From the NCBI GenBank assembly GCA_963969495.1, contig OZ018317.1, positions 29,654,503-29,718,502 on the forward strand: a stretch of DNA of 64,000 bases, read 5' to 3'. The notes under the pieces are model-generated. The model had not been told where the DNA came from. It made no database searches and saw only the letters and a list, made by a program, of their open reading frames with translations. The translations under genes were made by a program, and so were the position numbers. Positions 54,939 through 64,000 of this stretch are shown here, piece after piece; position 1 is the stretch's first letter; each line of letters opens with the position of its first letter. The stretch comes from Ceratothoa steindachneri. Lineage: Eukaryota; Arthropoda; Malacostraca; Isopoda; Cymothoidae.

Positions 54939-57900
54939 AGTATGTAAAGCCTCCAATGTTTTTCCCACCAAATATCTCTGATCTTTGTTTCAGGCTGGAC
55001 CTAAATGAATAAGCTGCCCTTTATCGTCTGAAAATAAAAACACACCTCAATAAGAAGACATAAAGGTATTTTTGTTCCTTAAACACAATAGATCACCAAG
55101 CATTTAACTCCATTACGAAAACCAACCTTAAATCCTCACGTAATAAGATCGCTTTTAATATCCCTTAAGGCTCCAATGCTAAGATTCAATCTCAGGTTTT
55201 GTAATTAGGATTGAATTGTTTTTTTTTGTAGGTCTCAAATCTCGTTATAAATATGATCTAATACGTCTTTTATATCGGACTATTCATTAACAAATCTTTG
55301 CTTTCCTGTTCACCTTCCCAGAAGATGAATTGGGAAGGGAAGAGAGGCTTGTAGGGAGGTGTATTATGTTCAGGTTGAATTCTTTTGGTTTGTTTGGAAT
55401 GCAGAACATTGCTTTATCGAAGTTTGACAGAGGGATAAATACACAATACAGGAAAAGGCGGAAATTCACACATAAACATGTACTCATAGACATTTGTGTA
55501 CATATGTGTACATAGCTCTTAAAAGGGTTCAGATTTGTAATTTTGAGTACCTGTGTTTGTGAATTTATTCCGTTCACTTACACCGTGCCCTACCAACCTC
55601 AACATCAAGTGACAATGAGTTGTGCTTTAGCAATCCTTTTCATCTCTTTCATCCTTTTCACAACTAATTTCTTGCTCATCCTCATTCTCTATCTCTTTGT
55701 TCTTCCCCTAGCTCTTTCTCGCATCAAGCTACACTTGATTACCGGGGATGGATGGCATTAAGCAACTTAAAACTCATACACACTAACATGCTCAAATTAC
55801 GTAATATATAAGTACTGCATACATTCAATTGCGTATGCCCATATATTAAGTGTAAATTAGGAATGTGTACATTCAATAATATTTATGCGTAAAATGGAAT
55901 AATTTTATCAGCCTTTAAAAATATTTTTTTAGGAAATGACTAGGAATCAAATTTTCCTTGTTTTGGGGTCAATAAATCATTTAATTGAACAGCCCTTGTC
56001 TTTTTTCATCCCTTGTCTTTAAAATAACTTAACTTTACAGATACATCCTTCTACCTTTTTCTAATATGTCTATCACTCCATACATTATCTGTCTAAATAT
56101 ATTCTTCTCTCTCTCTCTCTCTCTCTAAACGGACATAGTAATTTTGTTGATCTTTTTCCCAGCCCTAAAATCCCTCCAATATGACAGAATCCTTACTCTC
56201 AACACTGCGTAAGATAGCCCTAAATTACATCACTCCTCCATGATATATAGAAAACGAAGTAAAAAGAGAACCATTTTCTTTGAGTTTAATGGCTAACTAT
56301 GCTATTCATATAAATTGACATTTTCTTTATGTTTTGTATTAATATCTATTTCTTTCTTAATTTAATGATAATTAAAAACTAAAGTGTATATTTTGATTAG
56401 TATTTTTTATCTATCATAATAGTGTATATATATGTTTATTTACAATCAGTTATCAACGTTAAAAATAATTACTAAAACAATTACTTGTATAATTATTAAC
56501 ATGGATGCGAGTAATGAATATTATTATTAATAATGATATTTATTTCTATTATACAAATATTACAGTTTTTTATCTCAGAGATAATAATAAAAACCTCCCA
56601 ATATTTTCCCGTTGTATTCAACGGAACACATAAATAACGTATCGAAAGAGACATAAGGAGGGAGTGAGAGTGTAAAAGAGTTTCAGAAATACTACATCAA
56701 GTATCACAAGAAGTCACAAGGAATAGGAAAACCTCAAAAGAGACATTAATATCTTAAACGAAGAGGTATTTTTTTTTAAGGAAAATTCAATTTTATTCTA
56801 AAGTAAAGAACAGCCTAAAAATATTTTATCTTGTCATCTCTCTACAACCGTATTTGTCACTTGTTTCCAATTTCTCTCCGAAACATCACACCTTTGTTAT
56901 GTCCCTAGTTTGTTTTGTCACTCTGATACTAACCTGTTTTCTTCAATTTACTGATATTTGTAGCAAAAATGTGCTCGGATTTTCATGGCCTTAGTTCTTC
57001 CTGGTTGTAAACCAGGACGAAAGATCCTCACCCATTGTTACTTGATGAGAGAAAACTGATGAGACCACTCATAGGTTCCAGTCTCGATCCCAAAGCTTGA
57101 TTTACCTTAAATTGAATTCTACGATAGGTTGGTTCCCCGGAAACATCGTAAAGACAAGAAAGGAATAAAAAGAGAGAACGAGAATTGAAGGTATGGATCA
57201 AAATTAAAAATGTCTTACGTAATAGACAAGATAATATAAATAAGCTCTATGAGTCAAGAGTCTGACAGAGTGCTCTAATAATTAATAGGGAAGAGAAATT
57301 GAATACAAAAAAATTAATTAAAAAACTTAAAATCCCGTTGGAGACTAAAAGAGCTTCCAATGAGGCCTAAAAGCGATTGACACAGGGCCACATGGATGAT
57401 ACGGGAGGAAATCCTAACAGCTTCGGAGCAGCGATTGACACGACGCGTTAGCTTTCGGTTGGAAGACGTTTCCAAAAACAATACTGTAATTCTCTAGTAA
57501 ATCGGCTTAATTTAGTAAGGAACCTTCCCGCAAGGAGACTATGATACTTTTCAACTTAACTTCCTCATAAACACGGGGAGAGTGAAGAATCACGAAGCGT
57601 TGGCTGTCAAGCAAAGGCAAATTCGGAAGTTGAGGTGAGATATCGAAGGACAATAGCATATAAAGCTTTAGAAGGCTTCCAAATGAATTTTACGTAAAGA
57701 TTTAAAGTGAAAAAATGAACCTTCGAAATAATTACTTTGTAAGCGAAAACAGCAAATTTCTCATCTCCACACTCAATGTACATTCAAAACAATCAAGAGC
57801 AAATCCAAAAAAATATTACACTTACATCGCTATTTGCCTCATCACGAGATTTCCTTGTTCCTGCAGCAATTTTCACGTTCTTTGTTCCATTTTTCTTCCC

Positions 57901-58640
57901 TGCTTTTATCTCTTCCTATTTTCGTTTGTTCTCCCCTTTCCCTTTCAAGGTGTTGCCTGTTCCTTTTGTGTTCTTTAATTACTCCACCAAAGATTCTATT
58001 CTTTCCTATCAGCCTATAGTCAACGTGATTCCACCCGAGGCCAGATCGTAGAAAAAATACATTAGAGGTTTATAGAATTATGCGTCACCTTTCGGAGTAT
58101 TGAGGAATTTATTTGTATTCTGAAAAGAATCGTGTAACTCACCTTCACAGCTGAGAGCAAGTCTTAGATAGATGACAAGAATCTTCGCTAATTTAATGAT
58201 ATGGTTCTGATGAAGACAGGTTTTGGCCTATCCGGTAGACGCCACATGGTTATGCGCGTGTGTGGTCATACCCCATTCTACCCAAATAGAATATGGTAGC
58301 ACTCGATATCGGTAAAGTATCGTGCCTAAAACAATAGGTCCTTTGTTGTTGTTTTATTCTGATGTCCGGTCCATTGCTTCCGAATTCTTGGAGGCTCAGT
58401 TTCTTTTCTATCATTCGGGTCGAAGTGTGATAATATGAGAGGAGAGAAAGAAATATAGAAGAAAAGTAGGTAGAGTGGAATGATAAAATCGTGGATGAGG
58501 TTCTAATTATGTGTTCCCACGGAAACATCGAAGGAGATACGAACAAAATTAAGCTAAAGGAGATTGAAATTACGAACTCACCGTCTGTAACGCGTTCTGT
58601 GAGTCGCTCCTGCCTGTAAAGGAGAGAAAGCATAGGTGTT
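53635..58640. other. 5 kb without a recognisable gene
   Basis: Contains a (TA)n(GT)n tract at 54897-54938 and short (CT)n at 56107-56127. Otherwise it is AT-rich DNA with scattered short frames lacking known motifs. The plus frames around 57715-58051 are hydrophobic and T-rich but not recognisable. Confidence 0.4.
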
Positions 58641-60390
58641 ATCATGATAGTCATCATAAAAGCCCTCCTAGGTGCCAACATGAGAGGCATCATCAAATTT
58701 ATCGTTAAGTCATCATTACAGCTATCTTGAGTTTTATTTTATGAGATCACGATTGTCAGCGCAAACGCCAACATAAGACCTTTTCAGAGTGCCAACACAG
58801 GAACAACCATGAATAAAAAGGTGCAATACATTATAATATCCATAATAAATAACAACATACGTGTCATCAAGAATATTATCATATTAACCTGCTACCATGA
58901 GTGCCACCATGAAGATCATCATGATAAAATTCATTAGTGCCATCATATTAGGCAACATAACAGTCATCATAAGATATGAATGCCCTCATAAAAGCCATCA
59001 TGAAAACAATTTAATGACCCATAATAAGTCCTACCATCAAATGGGTTTTTAGGATTCTAATGAGTAGCAACATGAAATACATCAGAAGAGCACAGATGAG
59101 TCCCATTATGAAACCATCATAGGACCTATCATAAATGACATCATAATAGCCATAATGAGTGGCACCTTGAACGCCTTTAAAAGAGCCATCATGTTTGCCC
59201 CAATGAAATCAATCACAAGCCTCTGCATGAGTGCCATCATGAAGACAGGATAGGATATTTCATGTATGTCATCATAAGGCACATTATATGAACCATCATG
59301 AGTGACAACATGAACGTCATCATAAGAGCCATAATGAGTGCCAACTATCTAAGAACATATTTGAACGGATAGAAATCAAGACTGGCATCAAATGGCACCG
59401 TAAATGCCATCTAATTGCTTTCAGGAGTGCAACCTTTAACATATCTCAAGAGCCATCATAGTTTCACCCTGCAAGCTATCATAAGATTCCTCCTGAGTAC
59501 TAGCATGGAAACTATCATGACCAGCATGAAATCTATCATAAGAGCCATCATTAGTGCCAACCAGTAAACACCAGTAAATATTCCCATCTAAATATAAATG
59601 ATAACCGATGATGGCACTTCCCGACTATGGTATGTAAGGAACTATCTGTAATGAGAGTGGCGAAGAAAGAGCAATTGAGAGTGTGTGGAAGATATATAGA
59701 CGCAAATTCCGTGACATGGATTGGGGCCGGGAGGGTACGCAACTTCAGTCGTGGCGGGAAGTGCACGGAATCTTCTAGATGTCAGGTGCAGCATGATTTG
59801 AATGCTGACACCCCTCTTGCGATGTTGACGCCATTATAAGAGCCATCATGATTGCCATCTTAAAAGCCATTGTAAATAACATAAGGAAAGTCATCAGAAA
59901 AGACATCATTAGTTTTATTAGGAAAACCAATATAAAATAATATAAAATACATCCTTAGTACTAGTATGGAAGCCTTAATAAGAGATATCATAAGTATCAT
60001 TATAAAAGACATTATGAGTATTATTATGAACGCCATCATAAAAGATATGATGAGTATTATTATCAACGCCATCATAGAAGACATTATCATTACCATTTAT
60101 AAAACATCATTAATAACACCATGGAAACCACAAAAAATTCATGAGTATCATTATGAAACCAATTATATATGACATCATGATTACAATCAAAGGAGACATG
60201 ATGAGTACCATCATGAAAGCCATCATAAAATACACCATGAGTATCATTATGAAAGCCATCATAAAATACATTTTGAGTACCATCATAAAATACATCGTGA
60301 GTATCATTATAATGAGTACCATCATGAAAACCATCATAAAGGCATCATGAGTACCATCGTGAAAGCTATCATCAAGGCCAACATGGGACA
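58640..60390. repeat. Degenerate tandem repeat with 12-bp subunits (CATCATGAAAGC type)
   Basis: Variants of GAGTACCATCATGAAAGCC followed by ATCATAAAATACATCAT recur across about 1.75 kb. The larger unit is near 36 bp and is built of 12-bp subunits. The right part (60000-60380) is the best preserved. It is interrupted at about 59555-59830 by a non-repetitive island. Open frames with IIMKAII-like repeats are compositional. Confidence 0.85.
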
Positions 60391-60769
60391 CATGTTTATG
60401 ATTGCTGTCAACCCCCTTTTCTCAACAAAGCTCAACATCTACTAATTCTTGCCCCTTGCTGAGACTCATACAATAAGGCAATTCTCACCACCACCCCACA
60501 TCATAGCTCCATATGGGCATATTCAGTATTTTCACCAGCATTAAATCGAAATGTCTTGAATTTTTATCTTTATTTTTTCTCTATGAATTTCCAACATTAG
60601 TTTGCCACCACTTCTTCGACATCAACTGTCTGTTCCCTAGGTAATCGTCGTAGGCTTTAATTTGTCCATAAATTAATTATGGCCTCTCTGTTCCAATCTT
60701 TGAATCATGTTGATTGTCATGCCGGAATGGACAGTCCTTATCTCATTTATCCAATTCTTCTTCTGTTTC

Positions 60770-61120
60770 TGTATAAATCTTTCCCAATGCCTCATCCGGA
60801 GTACTTAGTTCAATTTTGGTCTCCATTCCTGAACAAAGACACCAGATAAGGAAAGACTTCAATACCTAAGCCTATTATCACTGCAAATAGTCGATTATGT
60901 GGGCAAATTATTAAAGTGTTTAAAATATTAAAAGGATTTAGTGATATTAGTTATAGATTACTGTTTGGGATAGATGTTAGAAAAAAAAACTCATGAATAT
61001 AGATTTAAATTGGTAAACAAGCATTTCAACACGGCTATAACTCAAAATCAAAATAATTGACTACCTTCTCAATTAGTTAAAAGTATGTTAGCTAATTGTT
61101 TTAAATATTGATTTAACGAG
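60770..61120 (+). pseudogene. CR1-like reverse transcriptase C-terminal relic
   Basis: The plus strand reads HPEYLVQFWSPFLNKDTR near 60796, then IIKVFKILKGFSDISYRLLF, HEYRFKLVNKHFNT and a decayed end. These are the CR1 phrases 'RPHLEYAVQFWSPxLxKDI', 'LIEVFKILKGFxD' and 'HxxKLVKKRFNT'. It differs from both CR1-A and CR1-B. It is very short and frameshifted, with no recognisable 3' tail. Confidence 0.7.
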
Positions 61121-61129
61121 GATGATATA

Positions 61130-61695
61130 GGTAAATGTAAATATTCCCAAGCAGGAAGCACAAATGAGAACATCTTCTGATGAGGAGTGGAAAGTATGTC
61201 AGGAAATAGGTTAAAATTCGGATAGCAACGACAATGGCAAAAAAAAAATGTAGCAGTGATTGGTCCCATGAAAAGCATGTGTACTAATGCATAATTTCAT
61301 ATTCCTTTTGTACATTTCTGTCACTGTATTCCTTTCACCGCCACTAGGCAATGATCTTCAGAAGGAACTATCTACACATAGTACTGTTTCTATTCGAGTA
61401 AGTGCAATTAATTTTGAGTTCCTTTAGGTATAACTGGTTCATAGGTGTAAACGTAGATAAGTGTGTGTTCTTATTATTAGAACTAGTACAAATTAGTTAA
61501 AAATAAACATATTTGGGGGGGAACTGGTACACATGGAAATACGTGTGTATCACTTTAATTATAAGATATTTTTGAGGTTTGCTTCGATAGATCCTTCCAC
61601 CATCTCTATTTTGACTCCGGCTGTCCTCGAGTGGATCTTGGAGTGCTCCTTGTCGAAGGAATGGAAATAATCTATTCTCCTAACTACCATGGCCT

Positions 61696-61749
<54 letters not shown>

Positions 61750-62315
61750 AAATAATCTTTTTAAACCTTAATTTCGATATCTTCCTACTCTCGTTTTTTT
61801 TTATTATGAGTATCAACACCCCAATTGACATCCCCCATTTTCTTTCACCCCAGCTTCGAAAAATAATTTTAAAATATTTTTTTTAATTTTCTCTTCATTG
61901 TTTTTGAAACCTAATATTTATTTTGCCGCCACAAATTTTTGAAAACTCTTCCCAAACTTTGCTCGTAAAACTTTAATTTTCAACATTTTTATATTTTTCG
62001 GGAGTTTTCAATGAGTATTTTAAAATGTACTGAAATTCACCGCAGACTTTTTTGAGAAAACAAATGTCTGGATACACTGGAAAACAGATAATAAACAGAC
62101 TGGTATAGTAGAAAAAACAGATAAGGTGGCAGATCGTAGATAGACAGAGATAACATTATCAACCGGTATTTATGATAAACTTTCTGGCTGACGAATTAAC
62201 GAATACAGACAAAGAGATGGAGAAGAATTCATACCTCGAGGATGAGACAATTATAAAGATTTGCATAAAACGAGGTCTGCTGACCAAAAAGTTGCGTGCC
62301 CTCACTTATTCTGAT
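61130..62315. other. No gene recognised; (GA)n at 61699-61745
   Basis: AT-rich DNA with one (GA)n microsatellite of about 23 units. No coding frame is supported. Confidence 0.45.
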
Positions 62316-62319
62316 TTGT

Positions 62320-62975
62320 GCCCTTACGACCTTGAAAACTTTCAATAATTCCCGAAGTAACCTCAGGAGGACCTTGGTAATTCTATTATTCGAAAGAGAA
62401 TGTAAGCAACTTAAGGGTTTCAAATTTCGTTAGAATCGGTCGCATAGTTATGATGTTATTGCCCCAAAAAAGTAATTTCCTAGCTAACCTTAGGTGACCT
62501 TGGCAATTCTATTATTTGAAATGGAATTCAAAACGATATAAGGGTTTCAGATTTCGTTAGAATCAACCGAATAGTTATGATGTTATTGTCAAAAAAACTA
62601 ATTCCCGCGCTAACTTTAGGAGGACTTTAGCAATTGAATCATTCAAAAGGAAATGTAAAACAACATAATGGTTTCAAATTACGTTAAAATCAGCTAAATA
62701 GTTATGATGTTATTGCCAAAAGGAAATAATTCCCTGGCTAATCTTGGGAAGTCTTTGGCAATTATATCATTCGAAAGAGAATGTAAAACAACATAGGGGT
62801 TTCAAATTTCGTTAGAACCTGCCGAATAGTTATAAAGTTATTGCCAAAATAATATAATTCTCGGGCTCACATGGCAGGAATTTGCCAATTGTATCATTCA
62901 AAAGAGAATATAAAACAACATAAAGGTTTCAAATTTCGTTAGAATTGGCTGAATTGTTACAATGTTATTAAAAGA
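62320..62975. repeat. 127-bp satellite-like tandem repeat, 5 copies
   Basis: The anchor GGTTTCAAATTTCGTTAGAA recurs near 62414, 62541, 62669, 62797 and 62924, giving a period of 127-128 bp. Each unit also holds ATAGTTATGATGTTATTGCC and a CAATT...ATCATTCGAAAG segment. Copies are roughly 80-85% alike. Confidence 0.95.
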
Positions 62976-63179
62976 GTAGCAAACGTGGACCGATCGACAT
63001 AGAGAGATGTAGTCACCCGCGACTAAAAAGTCACAACTTTTTAAAAGCTTATTAAAAAGCAGAACTAAATTATATTAAAATATATATTATTGTAATTAAA
63101 ATGGCGGGCCTTAATTTTTTGTCACACCTCATTTATGGAATTGGAAAGGCAAAAAAATGGTCACACCCTAATTGCATAG

Positions 63180-64000
63180 TCTAGAATTGTATAGCATAAC
63201 ATATTATAGCATAGTATAACATATTATTGCATAGTGAAGCTTATCATATTATAGCATAGTATAATATGGCATAGTGTATTATAGCATGACATAGTATAGT
63301 ATAGCAGAGCATAGAAAACATACTATAGTATATGCAGTATAGTATCTCCTAGTATAGTATAGCAGAACATATCCTAGTATAGCCTAGTATTGTTTAGAAT
63401 AGTATAACATTTTATAGCAAAGATTAATATACTCTCGACTAGTAGCCTGACAAAACCTAGCCTACCGTAGGATAGCCTACCATAGTATTACCTAACTAGC
63501 ATAGTATAGACTAGCCTAAATTGCATAACATAGTAAATCCTGCCTATCCTAGCCTAGCATAGTATATCATAGCATAATACAGTATAGCATAGTATAACAG
63601 AATAGATTATGTCATAGCATAGCCTACCATAGTAGGACTAGCCTAGCCTAGCTTAGTATAGCCAAGTCTAGCCTATGATTCCCTATAATAGTAGAACTTA
63701 CCATACCATACTCTAGCGTAGCTAGCATAGTATAGCCTGCCCTTACATATTATAGTTTAGCCTGACATAGTATGACTTAGCCTAGACAAATCTAGCCTAG
63801 CCTAGCATAAAATTTATAGTATGGCCGATCTTAGCCTAGAAACCATAGTAAAGCCTAGACTAACAAAAACTAGTTTCACATAACCTAGTACAGCCTAACA
63901 TATATAGGATCCTAGCCTAGTATATTCTATCCTATCATAGCCTAGTTAGTATATTCTAACCTAGACTAGAATAGCCTACCTTACCCTACCCTACCCTAAC
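63180..64000. repeat. Degenerate pentamer array (ATAGC/CTAGC/CCTAA type)
   Basis: Over 800 bp is built almost entirely of five-base words: ATAGC, ATAGT, CTAGC, CATAG, CCTAG and CCTAA. It ends at the window edge in TACCCTACCCTACCCTAAC. The 5-bp periodicity and the frequent CCTA core suggest descent from, or convergence with, the arthropod telomeric repeat (CCTAA)n. The array continues beyond the window. Confidence 0.85.

Noticed and set aside
59866..60391. Methionine/isoleucine-rich frames on both strands
   Set aside because: Products of the CATCAT-type tandem repeat, not genes.

Overview
This window is repeat-dominated animal nuclear DNA. It contains the remains of at least a dozen transposable elements and a great deal of simple-sequence DNA. 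I found no convincing host protein-coding gene and no tRNA or rRNA. Abundant long (TA)n and (CT)n tracts, CR1-type retrotransposons, Tc1/mariner relics, Penelope-like fragments and degenerate TTAGG-like pentamers point to an arthropod, plausibly a crustacean. That is inference; no gene in the window fixes the taxon.

Layout. 1-2.65 kb: AT-rich repeats, then fragments of three different non-LTR retrotransposons packed together. 3.4-4.0 kb: Penelope-like remnants. 4.6-14.7 kb: a belt of Tc1/mariner pseudogenes. It includes one TIR-to-TIR element (6239-7771) and a Tc1 copy split by a CR1 copy that is itself split by a 534-bp insertion. It also includes a long inverted repeat at 12.9-13.3 kb. 15.3-16.95 kb: a 32-bp minisatellite. 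19.6-23.3 kb: a head-to-tail series of 5'-truncated copies of one CR1-type family ('CR1-A' here), each separated by (CT)n. 23.6-26.3 kb: a Tc1 element with long TIRs and a 1.38-kb GC-rich insertion. 26.9-29.2 kb: unclassified, partly GC-rich DNA with promoter-like features. 29.5-30.2 kb: a mariner-like relic. 30.4-35.4 kb: an apparently full-length, intact CR1-A element. 36.9-40.7 kb: a mariner relic and a 2.5-kb DNA transposon with about 400-bp TIRs. 42-54 kb: MITEs, microsatellites, a polypurine block, a Tc1 relic and a 20-bp polypyrimidine minisatellite. 58.6-64 kb: tandem arrays with 12-, 127- and 5-bp units and one CR1-like relic.

The main result is in the full-length CR1-A copy. ORF1 carries a Cys-rich finger, a coiled coil and an SGNH esterase domain. 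It is joined to ORF2 (endonuclease plus reverse transcriptase) by what looks like a -1 programmed ribosomal frameshift site. A GGGAAAC heptamer lies in the correct phase, followed by a 9-nt spacer and a perfect 10-bp hairpin that begins with the ORF1 stop codon. The ORF2 frame is open from 32392. Its first ATG (32659) lies inside the endonuclease domain, after its first conserved block, so a frameshift fusion explains ORF2 expression better than initiation at that ATG. The same family is flanked by (CT)n at the 5' side of every analysable copy but one, suggesting a preference for inserting into (CT)n microsatellites.
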